DNA of 64,000 nucleotides from Zhihengliuella sp. (GCF_031178195.1 NZ_JAPSJL010000007.1:110027-174026); one strand, 5' to 3'. Numbered from the stretch's first letter, positions 36,023 to 45,251 are shown. Translations and numbers: made by a program. The notes: a model not told the origin generated them from the sequence alone.

Positions 36023-37357
36023 CTACTTCAGCGTGAAGCCCTGCTCCTGGGCGTACTTCTCGAGGCTGCTCTGGAGGTCCTCGAGCGCGCCGGCGGCATC
36101 CTTCTGCCCCTCGGTCATGGCGAAGAGCTCCTCCGTGAGCTGGTCATAGGCGTAGTTCTGGAAGGGGCTGAACGTGAAGCCCTCGTAGCCCTGGGCGGCT
36201 TCGAGGAAGACGTCCTCGTTGATCTTCTGCCCGCCGAAGAAGGGGTACTCCAGATCGCGGAAGTAGTCGGATTCGAGCATCGGCTTCCAGAGCGGGAAGA
36301 GCGCGGCCTCCTCGACCCCGATCTTCCACGCCTCCTCGGTACCGAAGATCTCCTGGGCCACCAGCGCGGCGGCTTCCTTGTCCTCGGCCTGCTGGGTCAC
36401 GGCGAAGGTGGAGCCGCCCCAGTTCACCTGGGTCGGGTTCTCCAGGTCCCACTGCGGCAGCGGAGCGGCGCGCCACACCGCGTCCGGGTCGGTATCGGAG
36501 AGCCCCTGCAGATAGCCCGGGCCCCACGCGGCGGCGAGGTAGATGGCGTAGGTGCCGTCCACGAGCTTGGTGTTGTAGTCGGCGGTGAAGGCGTCGTCGG
36601 TGCTGACGAGCCCCTCGTCGACGAGGCCCTCCCAGTAGGCGAGAACATCCTTGGAGGCCTGGTCGTCGACCTCGATGCCGATCTCCGCAGGGTTGGCGGG
36701 ATCGTACTCATAGGGCGCGGAGCCGGCCTGGGCGAAGAGCGCCTGGTTGAAGGCACGCCCGTTCGTCGGGAAATTGGCCAGCACGCCGGGTGCGCCTGCC
36801 TCCTTCAGCTGGACGGCCGCGGCCTCGAACTCCGCCCACGTCGTCGGCGGGGCGATCCCGTACTCGTCCAGGATGTCCTGACGGTAGAGCATGCCCATCG
36901 GGCCGCCGTCGACCGGAACCGCGTAGACGGCGTCGCCGCTGGAGACGTCCTTCCAGGCGCCCTCGGTGTAGTCGCCCTCGATCTCGCCGACGCCGTACTC
37001 GGTCAGATCCACCAGCGCATCGCGGATCGCGAAGCTGGACAGCACCTCGGCCTCGAGCATGATGACGTCGGGAGCGCCCGAGCCGGCCTCGATGGCCGTC
37101 GAGAACTTGGTGTACTCGTCGTTGCCCTGCCCGGCGTTGGTCCAGCAGACCTGGACGTCCTCGTGTGTCTCGTTGAAATGGTCGACGACCTGCTCGAAGG
37201 CGGGATACCACGCCCACACCGTCACCTGCGTCGCGTCGGGGTTGACCACTTCGTTCGTGCACGCGGCCTCGGCCTCGCCGGAGCAGGCCGCGAGCCCGAC
37301 CATCGTCAGTGCGGCGACCGCGGTCGCGGCGGCCATCCTGGTAGTCCTGGACTTCAT
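36023..37357 (-). CDS. carbohydrate ABC transporter substrate-binding lipoprotein (AraN-like)
   Basis: The 444-residue lipoprotein has a signal peptide of about 24 residues ending in the lipobox LAAC (cysteine 25). The mature part is a type-I solute-binding fold for oligosaccharides (QVTVWAWYPAFEQVVDHFNE, GNDEYTKFSTAIEAGSGAPD, PTTWAEFEAAA). It is the first gene of the importer operon. Its promoter region carries two LacI-type operators at 37488-37515. The substrate is assigned as arabino-oligosaccharides because of the GH51 gene in the same operon. Confidence 0.92.
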   Translation of the reverse strand: MKSRTTRMAAATAVAALTMVGLAACSGEAEAACTNEVVNPDATQVTVWAWYPAFEQVVDHFNETHEDVQVCWTNAGQGNDEYTKFSTAIEAGSGAPDVIMLEAEVLSSFAIRDALVDLTEYGVGEIEGDYTEGAWKDVSSGDAVYAVPVDGGPMGMLYRQDILDEYGIAPPTTWAEFEAAAVQLKEAGAPGVLANFPTNGRAFNQALFAQAGSAPYEYDPANPAEIGIEVDDQASKDVLAYWEGLVDEGLVSTDDAFTADYNTKLVDGTYAIYLAAAWGPGYLQGLSDTDPDAVWRAAPLPQWDLENPTQVNWGGSTFAVTQQAEDKEAAALVAQEIFGTEEAWKIGVEEAALFPLWKPMLESDYFRDLEYPFFGGQKINEDVFLEAAQGYEGFTFSPFQNYAYDQLTEELFAMTEGQKDAAGALEDLQSSLEKYAQEQGFTLK

Positions 37358-37487
37358 CGTCTATACGTCCCTCTCATGGTTGCGCTGCTGATCGCGCCGG
37401 GCAGGCGGCGGGGACCGGCCCGTTCCTGCGGCCCGGCCCGAGCCCTGAACGGGCCGGCGGAGTGCGGGACGACTCTCCGCCCCTCAG

Positions 37488-37515
37488 GTACAACGTTGTA
37501 CTGTAAACGTTGTAC
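37488..37515. promoter_or_regulatory. two LacI-type operators upstream of importer operon
   Basis: GTACAACGTTGTAC (37488-37501) is a perfect 14-bp palindrome. TGTAAACGTTGTAC (37502-37515) follows directly with two mismatched positions. The same core TACAACGTTGTA occurs upstream of the lacI-family gene, so it is very likely the site of that repressor. Confidence 0.85.
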
Positions 37516-37563
37516 CCAGTATCTTGGCGGCTGGCTGGACCCCTGTCAAGGGAAATTTGTGAG

Positions 37564-38583
37564 TCAGCTCACCGGGCTGATCGTGGACTCGCGGGCGACC
37601 ACCTGGAAGTCGGCGACGTGGCGCCGGGCGGTGGATGCGCCGCCCCCGGACTCGATCCGCTGCAGCAGCAGGCTCACCGCCGTCCGGGCGATCCAGCCCC
37701 GCCCGGGGTCGACGGTGGAGAGGGAGGGGATGGCGTAGGGCGCCTCGTCCAGGTCGTCGAAGCCGATGACGGCCACGTCCTCGGGCACGCGCAGCCCGGC
37801 CTCCTGGAGGACGCGCATGGCTCCGAGCGCCAGCGTGTCGTTGAGCCCGAAGACCGCGTCGAACTCGACGCCGCGCGCCAGCAGCTCGCGCATCACGTTG
37901 GCGCCGTCGGCGCGGTGCCACAGCTCGGAATAGCCGATCAGCTCCGGGTCGAAGGCGACTCCGGCGGCCTCCAGCCCCTCGCGGTAGCCGGCCAGGCGGA
38001 GACCCGCCGACCCGACGACCTCCCCGGCGTGCGCCCCCACCACCGCGATGCGGCGCCGGCCCGTGGAGACGAGGTGCTCTGTGGCCGCCCGCGCACCCGC
38101 GACGTTGTGCATGGTCACGTGGTCCGCCGGGGCGTCGAAGACGCGTTCGCCCAGCACCACCAGTGGGTAGTCCACGCGCAGGGCATCGACGTCGTCCTGC
38201 CCCATCCCGAGCGGGGAGAAGATCAGTCCGTCCGTCATGTTCAGGCGAGGGCTCTTCAGCAGCGCGACCTCGCGCTCCCGGCTCGCGCCGGTCTGCTCGA
38301 TCAGCACGACGACGCCGGCCGCCTCCGCGGCCTCGATCACGGCCGCGGCGAGTTCCGCGAAGTAACTCAGCGCGAGGTCCGGCACGGCGAGCGCGATCGC
38401 GCCCTTCCGGCCGGAGCGGAGCCCCCGGGCGGTGAGATTCGGCGTGTATCCGAGCTCCTCGACGGCGGCCTGCACGAGCGCGCGGGTGGTCTTCCCGACG
38501 TTCGGCCGGTCGTTGATGACGTTGGAGACGGTCTTGATGGACACGCCGGCGCGGCGGGCGACATCGTGCAGGGTCACGGCCAT
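37564..38583 (-). CDS. LacI-family repressor of the arabinose locus
   Basis: The 339-residue regulator has an N-terminal HTH (VTLHDVARRAGVSIKTVSNV, hinge ALVQAAVEELGYTPNLTARGL) and a periplasmic-binding-protein-like sugar sensor (ALGAMRVLQEAGLRVPEDVA, VIGFDDLDEAPYAIP). It lies directly upstream of the binding-protein gene on the same strand, with a 206-bp gap that contains its probable operators. Its own promoter carries the same palindrome (38615-38628), which implies autoregulation. The inducer is probably arabinose or an arabino-oligosaccharide. Confidence 0.93.
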   Translation of the reverse strand: MAVTLHDVARRAGVSIKTVSNVINDRPNVGKTTRALVQAAVEELGYTPNLTARGLRSGRKGAIALAVPDLALSYFAELAAAVIEAAEAAGVVVLIEQTGASREREVALLKSPRLNMTDGLIFSPLGMGQDDVDALRVDYPLVVLGERVFDAPADHVTMHNVAGARAATEHLVSTGRRRIAVVGAHAGEVVGSAGLRLAGYREGLEAAGVAFDPELIGYSELWHRADGANVMRELLARGVEFDAVFGLNDTLALGAMRVLQEAGLRVPEDVAVIGFDDLDEAPYAIPSLSTVDPGRGWIARTAVSLLLQRIESGGGASTARRHVADFQVVARESTISPVS

Positions 38584-38614
38584 GGTTCCTCCTCGCGATG
38601 GACGGAACCACAGC

Positions 38615-38628
38615 TTACAACGTTGTAC
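38615..38628. promoter_or_regulatory. LacI-type operator (autoregulation)
   Basis: TTACAACGTTGTAC, sharing the 12-bp core TACAACGTTGTA with the operators at 37488-37515, lies 32 bp upstream of the lacI-family start. Confidence 0.82.
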
Positions 38629-38673
38629 ACGGCCGCCCCGCCGCCTGCTCGGGGAGCCGGCGGGCGGCGTGCC

Positions 38674-39348
38674 TCAGTTGACCGTGCCGATGACCACGCT
38701 GATCTCGACCGGGACGTTCTCCGTCTGGTAGATCGTGGCGATGCCGAGCTCGTCCGCGACGGCCCGGGCCGTCGCGGCGGACTCCTCGCTGCGGTAGTAG
38801 ACGACCGTGGGCTCGACCTGGCGGGTCCAGTTGCCGGTGACGACGTCCGTGTAGCCGGCCGAGCGCAGCGTGTCCGCGTTGACACCCGCGAGGCCCGGCT
38901 GGTTCGAGCCGTTGTAGACCCCGACCGCCAGGGTCTGGTCCACGGCGCCGGACTCGCCGGCCTGCTCGCTCTCCTCGGCGGACTCGGAGGCACCGCCGTC
39001 CTCGTTCTGCCCGCCGTCGTCCGGGGCGCCGTCGTTCTGGCCGTCGCCCTCCGTGGCGTCGCCGGATGCCGTGGCTCCGCCGTCGTCCCCGCCCGCGGAG
39101 GACTCGGCTGCGGTGTCGGCGGTCTGCGACGCCGAGGCATCGGCGCCCGCGGTCGGCTCGGCGCCGAACTGGGGGCGGAGCAGGGTGAAGGCGACGACGC
39201 CGATGATCAGCGCCGCCACGCCGAAGAGCATGAGCGGCCAGAGCCCGCCGCGCTTGACGGGCGCCATCCCGGCGTCGAGCCGGTGCACGCCCTGACGGTC
39301 CGTGTATTCCGGGACTCGGTCGAACTCGTCGCTGGGGTACTTACTCAC
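38674..39348 (-). CDS. LytR C-terminal domain membrane protein
   Basis: The 224-residue protein has a ~35-residue cytoplasmic N terminus (YPSDEFDRVPEYTDRQGVHR), one membrane helix (about 37-58), a long disordered extracellular linker rich in Ser, Ala, Gly, Asp and Glu (about 62-135), and a C-terminal LytR_C domain (VGVYNGSNQPGLAGVNADTL, TVVYYRSEESAATARAVADE). LytR_C domains bind wall-associated partners; there is no LytR-CpsA-Psr catalytic domain. It starts at GTG 39348, overlapping the stop of DUF3263 (GTGA). Confidence 0.88.
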   Translation of the reverse strand: MSKYPSDEFDRVPEYTDRQGVHRLDAGMAPVKRGGLWPLMLFGVAALIIGVVAFTLLRPQFGAEPTAGADASASQTADTAAESSAGGDDGGATASGDATEGDGQNDGAPDDGGQNEDGGASESAEESEQAGESGAVDQTLAVGVYNGSNQPGLAGVNADTLRSAGYTDVVTGNWTRQVEPTVVYYRSEESAATARAVADELGIATIYQTENVPVEISVVIGTVN

Positions 39349-39605
39349 TTAACGTCCTTTGATGCGGCCTGGGGGCTGATTCGTCGTCGCGTCGTTCGTA
39401 GTCTACGCAACCGCTTGATCAACATCGGATCTTGGGCCAGAGCGGCGTCGGTGTCGATCAGCACGTTGAGCCGCTGGTAGTAGAGCGTCGGCGAGAGGTC
39501 GAACTCCTCGCGGATGACCTGGTCCTTGGCGCCGGCGTGCTTGAAGTGCCGCTTCTCGAGCTCGAGCATGCGACGCTCCGCCTCGGAGAGTCCCTCCTGC
39601 GCCAT
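39345..39605 (-). CDS. DUF3263 protein
   Basis: The 86-residue basic helical protein ([33 protein letters not shown]) resembles a small winged-helix or sigma-like DNA-binding module: [19 protein letters not shown] could be a helix-turn-helix. DUF3263 is widespread in actinobacteria and typically precedes a LytR_C gene, with which it overlaps here by 4 bases. Its function is unknown; a regulator of the pair is plausible. Confidence 0.87.
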   Translation of the reverse strand: MAQEGLSEAERRMLELEKRHFKHAGAKDQVIREEFDLSPTLYYQRLNVLIDTDAALAQDPMLIKRLRRLRTTRRRISPQAASKDVK

Positions 39606-39711
39606 GCATCCCTCCTCGTCTGTCCAACGGCCCCGCCACTCTACGGCGGGCCGGCCCGCCGGGTGCCGCGGCCTCCGGCCTCCGGGCCGGACCTTCTACT
39701 TTAATGGGCCC

Positions 39712-40500
39712 ATGGACATGGCCGAGGACTGGCACCACGCACTGGCCCCCGTGGCCCCGGAGCTCGAGGCGGCGCGGGCGGCCGTCGCGGACCGTCGGGC
39801 CGCGGGCGAGCACGTCCTGCCGACGGAACCGCACGTGCTGCGCGCGTTCGGCCGCCCGCTGGCGGACGTGCGCGTCCTGATCGTCGGGCAGGACCCCTAC
39901 CCGACGCCCGCGCATCCGATCGGGCTCAGCTTCGCCGTCGACGGCCGGGTCCGCCCGCTCCCCCGCTCCCTGGCCAACATCTACCGGGAGCTGCAGTCCG
40001 ATCTCGGCATCGTCCCACCGGCCCACGGGGACCTCTCCGCCTGGCAGGACCAGGGCGTGATGCTGCTCAACCGGGTCCTCACGGTCCGCGCGGGCGAACC
40101 CGGCTCCCATCGCGGACTCGGCTGGGAGGCCGTCACCGACGCCGCGATCCGGGCGCTCGCGGCCCGCGGCGGCCCGCTCGTGGCCGTGCTCTGGGGACGG
40201 GACGCGCAACGGCTCGCCCCGCTCCTGGAGGCGGGCACCGCGGCCGGCACGACGGCGGTGATCGCCTCGGCGCACCCGTCGCCCCTCTCGGCACGGCGGG
40301 GTTTCTTCGGCTCGCGGCCCTTCAGCCACGCGAACGAGTTCCTCGTCGCGCAGGGCTCCGCGCCGATCGACTGGACGCTCCCGACGCAGCCGTCCCCCGT
40401 CGTCGCGCCGGAGACCGACGAGTCAGCGGCGGACACCGAGGGTGCGGCGGGCACGCCGCACCCGGACGCCGGCGGGGACGTGCAGCGGCCCCTCTTCTGA
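39712..40500 (+). CDS. ung: uracil-DNA glycosylase
   Basis: A 262-residue family-1 UDG that removes uracil from DNA. The catalytic water-activating loop GQDPYP is at about 59-64 (Asp61) and the minor-groove loop HPSPLS at about 188-193; [16 protein letters not shown] lies between. The C-terminal ~40 residues after the catalytic domain are an acidic, low-complexity tail. ATG 39712 was chosen because the fold begins shortly after; ATG 39718 is an alternative. It is divergent from DUF3263. Confidence 0.95.
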   Translation: MDMAEDWHHALAPVAPELEAARAAVADRRAAGEHVLPTEPHVLRAFGRPLADVRVLIVGQDPYPTPAHPIGLSFAVDGRVRPLPRSLANIYRELQSDLGIVPPAHGDLSAWQDQGVMLLNRVLTVRAGEPGSHRGLGWEAVTDAAIRALAARGGPLVAVLWGRDAQRLAPLLEAGTAAGTTAVIASAHPSPLSARRGFFGSRPFSHANEFLVAQGSAPIDWTLPTQPSPVVAPETDESAADTEGAAGTPHPDAGGDVQRPLF

Positions 40501-40542
40501 TCCTGCGCCGGCCGGAACCTCCCGACCGGACCCCGGAGGACG

Positions 40543-42741
40543 TCAGCGGCGGCGGATGCGACGGCGCTCGTGCGAGTTCCAGCCCTTGGTCAGCGGGCGC
40601 GCGATGGTGTCGCCGAGGACGATCCCGGCGGCGATCGAGAGGATGATGCCGAACGCGTTCATGATCTGCGTGATGCCGAGGACCAGGTCGCCCGAGTCGA
40701 CCGTGATGCCGTACATGGCCCGGAAGATCATGAGCCCGGGGAGCAGGAACATCATCGCCGGGACGGCGACCACCATCTGCGGCGCCTCCATACGCAGGGC
40801 CACCCAGCGGCCGGCGGCCCCGATCACCACGGCCGCGGCCGCGGGGGCGAGCCGGGCCCCGATGCCCAGCTGCTGGACCAGGAGCATCGTCAGGTAGCCC
40901 AGTACCGAGACCGCGGCGGTGGGGAGCAGGAGCTTGGGCGCGGACTGCTCGAAGACGGTCCCCGCCGTGATCGCGAGGCCCACTACCAGGATCAGGAACC
41001 AGGTGGGGTAGGCGATCGCGCTGGCCTCGGTCACGTCCACGGTCCCGATGCCGGAGAGATCGCCGATGACGATGCCGGTCATGATGCCGGCGACGATCGC
41101 CGCGAAGATCATCATGGCCGGCAGGAGTCGGCCGATCGCGGTCACGGGGAACCCGTTGATCGCGTCCTGCGCGGAGGCGACGAAGCGGGCGCTGGGCAGC
41201 AGCAGCATGATGCCGCCGGCGATCACCATCGACGGCTCGATGGGGACGTGGAAGCGCCAGAGCAGCAGGGCCGTGGTGGTGATCAGCACCGACGCGAACG
41301 CGGTGGCGAAGAACTCCGGGATGCGCCAGCGTGCGGAGACCTTGAACAGCTGCGAGACGCCCAGCCAGGACAGAAACGCGATGATCCCGCCGAGCAGGCT
41401 GCCACCGCTGAAGAGCACGAAGCAGCCGGCGAAAACACCACCGCCCACGTCGGCCATCCAGCGCGGGAACGGCTTGGGCTTGCGCGCGATCTCCTGGAGC
41501 CGCTCGATCGCCTCGCGCCGCGTCACGTCGCCGGCGACGATGTCCGTGACCAGCTGGTGGACCAGCGCCAGCCCCGCGTAGTTGTTCGTCCAGGAACGGA
41601 CCACGCGCAGCAGACTGATCGGGACCTCGTCGCCGGCGTAGTTGATGTGGATGGACTGGTTGGTGATGTCCACGTCGACGTTGCGCAGGCCGAAGGACGC
41701 GGTGACCGCGATGATGCTGGTCTCGGCCTCCAGTGCGCCGCCGCCGAAACGGAACATGATCTCCGCCAGATCGAGGCTGAACTCGAGGGTCTCGCGGGCG
41801 TCCGTCTCGTGCACGCCCGTCTGCACGGTGGGATTCGCGTACGGGCTGCCCACCAGCCGATCGACGATTGAGAAGGCCTGGGTGGGCGGGTGCTCCGTGG
41901 TGAGCAGGCGCGAGAAGACGCGCCGGGCACTGGGCGCGGGCCGCCAGACCGGCAGGCGCCCGCGCCCGGCTCCGTCGGTCCGCTGCGGGGCCGGCGTCGT
42001 CGGCTGCGGCGCCGTGTGCGGATGCGCGGCGTGCGCCTGCGTCCCGGGGTACGGCTGCGTCGGCAGGCCCTGGTAGGTCCCCGTGCTCGGGTACGCCCCG
42101 GTGCTCGGGTACGACGTCGTCACCGGGCCGCCGGGCCAGCGCGGCTTCGGGGTACCGCCCTTGGGCGGTCGGAGCGCCCCCGTCGGCGGCGGCCCCACCG
42201 CGGGTCCGGGCCCGGCCGCAGCGGCAGCGGCGGCCTCGCCGGGTGCGGACCCGGGCGTGGAGGCGCCCGGCGAGGCCGCCGCCGGTCCGTCCAGATGCGG
42301 CGTGCCGTAGCCGGACGGAGCACTCGAGCCCTCGCCGGTCTCGACGGCGGGCCCGCCCTCGGTGCTCGTCACGCCGTGGCCGTAGTTCAGGGCCTCCCAC
42401 TCGATCTCGGCCTGCGAGCGGTCGTCGGCCGGGTCGGCCGAGGGCGGCAGGACGGGTGCGGGCCGGGGCGGCGGCGCGAGTGGGTTGGCGATCTGGGAGG
42501 TCGCGATACGCGGGATCGGGCCCGCCGCCGGATGGGCGTCGCGGGCGCGGTCGTCCGCGTCCCGATCCGGCAGCTCAGCGGACCCGTCGCGGTCGGGAGC
42601 AGACTCCCCGGCCTCGTCCGGTTCACCCGCAGGCCGGCCGGAGGACACCGCGGAGGACGTGGTCGGGGCTTCGAATCGGACGCGCGGCCGCTGCTCTTCC
42701 TCGCCTGACGGCTCGGGCTCGAACGGTTGCGTGCGACTCAC
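40543..42741 (-). CDS. threonine/serine exporter family protein with long N-terminal extension
   Basis: The 732-residue protein starts at GTG 42741 after GGAGGAG. Residues 1 to about 270 are a disordered Pro/Gly/Ala/Thr-rich stretch with tandem TGAYPSTGTY-like units. Residues about 300-420 are the ThrE N-terminal domain (DUF1212; FRFGGGALEAETSIIAVTAS). The rest is about ten membrane helices (DUF1212/DUF3815) with LLLPSARFVASAQDAINGFP. Corynebacterium glutamicum ThrE exports threonine and serine; this protein has the same bipartite core, so export of small amino acids is likely. The extension is of unknown use. Confidence 0.85.
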   Translation of the reverse strand: MSRTQPFEPEPSGEEEQRPRVRFEAPTTSSAVSSGRPAGEPDEAGESAPDRDGSAELPDRDADDRARDAHPAAGPIPRIATSQIANPLAPPPRPAPVLPPSADPADDRSQAEIEWEALNYGHGVTSTEGGPAVETGEGSSAPSGYGTPHLDGPAAASPGASTPGSAPGEAAAAAAAGPGPAVGPPPTGALRPPKGGTPKPRWPGGPVTTSYPSTGAYPSTGTYQGLPTQPYPGTQAHAAHPHTAPQPTTPAPQRTDGAGRGRLPVWRPAPSARRVFSRLLTTEHPPTQAFSIVDRLVGSPYANPTVQTGVHETDARETLEFSLDLAEIMFRFGGGALEAETSIIAVTASFGLRNVDVDITNQSIHINYAGDEVPISLLRVVRSWTNNYAGLALVHQLVTDIVAGDVTRREAIERLQEIARKPKPFPRWMADVGGGVFAGCFVLFSGGSLLGGIIAFLSWLGVSQLFKVSARWRIPEFFATAFASVLITTTALLLWRFHVPIEPSMVIAGGIMLLLPSARFVASAQDAINGFPVTAIGRLLPAMMIFAAIVAGIMTGIVIGDLSGIGTVDVTEASAIAYPTWFLILVVGLAITAGTVFEQSAPKLLLPTAAVSVLGYLTMLLVQQLGIGARLAPAAAAVVIGAAGRWVALRMEAPQMVVAVPAMMFLLPGLMIFRAMYGITVDSGDLVLGITQIMNAFGIILSIAAGIVLGDTIARPLTKGWNSHERRRIRRR

Positions 42742-42868
42742 CTGGCGACTCCTCCATGACTGCTCTCGCCGCTCACTTTACAGCCGCCTCCGAGGCCTGG
42801 ATACGGACGGGAATAGATAGCTTCACCACACCGCTTTACATGCAAATACATCTATTTTCGGAGGCGGT

Positions 42869-43903
42869 ATGAGCGGCATGCTAGAGCTCGGTGTCGAGAC
42901 GTTCGGCGACGTCAATGTAGAGGCGGACACGCCCGGCGGCAACCACGCCCGGGTGCTGCGCGACGTCGTCGAGGAGGGCGTCCTGGCCGATCAGGCGGGA
43001 CTGGACTTCTTCGGCGTGGGCGAGCACCACCGGGCCGATTTCGCCGTGTCCGCACCGGAGGTCGTCCTGGCGGCCGTCGCGGCGCGGACAGAGCGCATCC
43101 GGCTCGGCTCGGCCGTGACCGTGCTGAGCTCAGACGATCCCGTCCGGGTCTACCAGCGCTTCGCCACGCTCGACGGCGTCTCCGGCGGACGCGCCGAGAT
43201 GATCCTCGGCCGGGGCTCCTTCATCGAGTCCTTCCCGCTCTTCGGACTCAGCCTCGACGACTACGAGGTCCTGTTCGAGGAAAAGCTGGCGCTCATGGCC
43301 AAGCTCCTGCGCGAGGAACCGGTGACCTGGGACGGCCGGACCAGGGCCCGGCTCAGCGCCCAGGACGTCTATCCGCGCACGGAGGGCGGCCTGCGCGCCT
43401 GGGTGGGCGTGGGCGGCAGCCCGGAGTCGGCCGTGCGCGCGGCCCGCCGGGACCTGCCCATGATGCTCGCGATCATCGGCGGCGACCCGCTGGCGTTCAA
43501 GCGGTTCGCCGACCTCTACCGCAACGCGCTGGAGGAGTTCGGGCACGCTCCGCGCCCGGTGGGGGCGCATCTGCACGGATTCGTCGCGGACACCGACGAG
43601 CAGGCCAAGGAACTGCTGTGGCCGCATTACTTCGCCGAGATGTCGAAGCTGGGGCGCGAGCGCGGCTGGCGCGGGTACGGGCGCGGCCAGTTCGAGGCCG
43701 CGGCCGGCCCTGAGGGCAACCTCGCCGTCGGCTCGCCGGAGACCGTGGCCCGGAAGATCGCCCGCGTCGCCGGGCGTCTGGGCCTCTCTCGCGTCGACCT
43801 GAAACTGAGCAGCGGAACGCTCCCCCACGCGGACATCGCTCGCAGCATCGAGTTGCTCGGCGACAGAGTGGCGCCCCTGGTCCACGACATGCTGGCCGAC
43901 TGA
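42869..43903 (+). CDS. LLM class flavin-dependent oxidoreductase
   Basis: A 344-residue luciferase-like monooxygenase TIM barrel that uses FMN or F420. The typical stretches are LELGVETFGDVNVEAD, GLDFFGVGEHHRADFAVSAP, VTVLSSDDPVRVYQRFATLD and AEMILGRGSFIESFPLFG. It starts at ATG 42869 with CGGAGG 4-9 bases upstream. The region immediately upstream (about 42825-42860) is strikingly AT-rich for this genome. The substrate is unknown; the closest-looking group is annotated as alkanal-monooxygenase-like proteins. It stands alone. Confidence 0.88.
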   Translation: MSGMLELGVETFGDVNVEADTPGGNHARVLRDVVEEGVLADQAGLDFFGVGEHHRADFAVSAPEVVLAAVAARTERIRLGSAVTVLSSDDPVRVYQRFATLDGVSGGRAEMILGRGSFIESFPLFGLSLDDYEVLFEEKLALMAKLLREEPVTWDGRTRARLSAQDVYPRTEGGLRAWVGVGGSPESAVRAARRDLPMMLAIIGGDPLAFKRFADLYRNALEEFGHAPRPVGAHLHGFVADTDEQAKELLWPHYFAEMSKLGRERGWRGYGRGQFEAAAGPEGNLAVGSPETVARKIARVAGRLGLSRVDLKLSSGTLPHADIARSIELLGDRVAPLVHDMLAD

Positions 43904-43961
43904 CGAGGGCTCCGGAACTTCCGCTCCGACAAGGCTGATTACCACTGGCAACCAGCGAGTT

Positions 43962-43993
43962 CAAGCATTGAAGTTGCCGTGGGACAATGCTTG
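43962..43993. promoter_or_regulatory. 9-bp inverted repeat upstream of M14 gene
   Basis: CAAGCATTG (43962-43970) and CAATGCTTG (43985-43993) form a perfect inverted repeat with a 14-base spacer, 49 bp upstream of the carboxypeptidase start. It could be an operator or a leader hairpin. Confidence 0.4.
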
Positions 43994-44041
43994 GCTGACC
44001 AGTCAGGCCCCAAAGGCGGGACCTGTTCTGAAGGAGGAATA

Positions 44042-45121
44042 ATGCCACCACGCGCATCCAAGGCCACCGACCCCCGGAGCCACCCTCGGTGGGGCCGCCG
44101 TCTGGCCGCGGCCGTCTTCGCCGTCGGCCTCACCGCATCGCTCGCGCCCGCGGCGGCTGCCGGAGGCAACGGGCCCGACTACAACGGCCACGAGACGATC
44201 AACACGTCGATACTGCACACCTACGATGAGCTGGCAGCCGAGCTGGAGAAGCAGGACGCCCGGCAGGAGGCCCTCGAGCTCGAGGTCATCGGGCAATCGG
44301 TCAAGGGCCGCGATCTCTTTCTCGCGAAGTACGTGAACGACCCCGCGAACCCGACAATCCTCTTCCTCACGCAGCAGCACGGGAACGAGCAGCTGACGAC
44401 CGAGGGCGCGCTGGAATTCATCAAGCACCTCGGTTCGGCACGGCTCGGCGACACGCTGGAGCACGTCAACGTCCTGATCGTTCCGATGCTGAACCCCGAC
44501 GGCGCCATGGGCGACGTCGACTTCTCCCTCGACGACTACGTGGCGAGCGGGGATCGTCACCTGACGCGGTACAACGCCGTCGGGGCCGACCTGAACCGCG
44601 ATCATGTGGACCGCGTCCAGCCCGAGACCCGGGCGCTCCACGAGAAGGTGCTGGGCGCCTACGAGATCGACTACATGATCGACCTGCACCACCAAGGCAC
44701 CCGCAGCGCGCGCGATGGACAGCTCGTCTCCGGCTCGATCCTGCACCCGACTACCCCGGAGGTGGACCCGGACGTCCTGGAGGGCTCCAAGCGGCTCGGC
44801 GCCGTGGTATTCGACGCCGTCGACTCGACGGGCTGGGGACACCTCGGCAAGTACGCCGGCGGCGACGCGACCACGATTTCGCGCAATGGCGTGGCAGTGG
44901 AGTACGGCATCTCGACGCTGCTCTTCGAGATGCGCGGCATGAGCGATCACGAGTACGAGCCGTATGTGCTGGGCCAGAAGTCCAACGGGTACCTGCGCCA
45001 GCAGACGCTCGTGACGCTGGAAGCAGCGGTCCAGTCCATCGCCGACGGCTCCATCGAGTCGGCGGACACATCCTTCTGGGACACGCTGGCCGAGCAGGAG
45101 TGGATGCCCCGAGACGAGTAG
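44042..45121 (+). CDS. secreted M14 family zinc carboxypeptidase
   Basis: A 359-residue exoprotein with a Sec signal peptide (RRLAAAVFAVGLTASLAPAA, cleavage near residue 41). The M14 zinc ligands are His113 and Glu116 in QQHGNEQLTTEGA and a third His in DLHHQG (216 or 217). The catalytic Glu is probably Glu296 in TLLFEMRG; an Arg-binding block lies at ADLNRDHVDRVQPET. It starts at ATG 44042 with a strong AAGGAGG ribosome site. It should trim C-terminal residues of extracellular peptides or wall stems. It ends at a strong terminator. Confidence 0.92.
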   Translation: MPPRASKATDPRSHPRWGRRLAAAVFAVGLTASLAPAAAAGGNGPDYNGHETINTSILHTYDELAAELEKQDARQEALELEVIGQSVKGRDLFLAKYVNDPANPTILFLTQQHGNEQLTTEGALEFIKHLGSARLGDTLEHVNVLIVPMLNPDGAMGDVDFSLDDYVASGDRHLTRYNAVGADLNRDHVDRVQPETRALHEKVLGAYEIDYMIDLHHQGTRSARDGQLVSGSILHPTTPEVDPDVLEGSKRLGAVVFDAVDSTGWGHLGKYAGGDATTISRNGVAVEYGISTLLFEMRGMSDHEYEPYVLGQKSNGYLRQQTLVTLEAAVQSIADGSIESADTSFWDTLAEQEWMPRDE

Positions 45122-45134
45122 CCGCCCGCACATG

Positions 45135-45170
45135 CGAGAGGGGCCCAGCCAGACGGCTGGGCCCCTCTCG
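45135..45170. terminator. terminator, 16-bp perfect stem
   Basis: Arms 45135-45150 and 45155-45170 with loop AGAC, just after the carboxypeptidase and before the convergent tRNA-Val. Confidence 0.85.
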
Positions 45171-45177
45171 TGCTCGG

Positions 45178-45251
45178 TGGATCTTACTGGACTCGAACCA
45201 GCGACCTTTCGCGTGTGAGGCGAACGCTCTAACCAACTGAGCTAAAGATCC
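45178..45251 (-). tRNA. tRNA-Val (anticodon CAC)
   Basis: A 74-base cloverleaf. The acceptor is GGATCTT/AAGATCC, and the anticodon stem-loop TTCGC-CTCACAC-GCGAA has anticodon CAC (reads GTG). The CCA end is not encoded. Confidence 0.95.
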
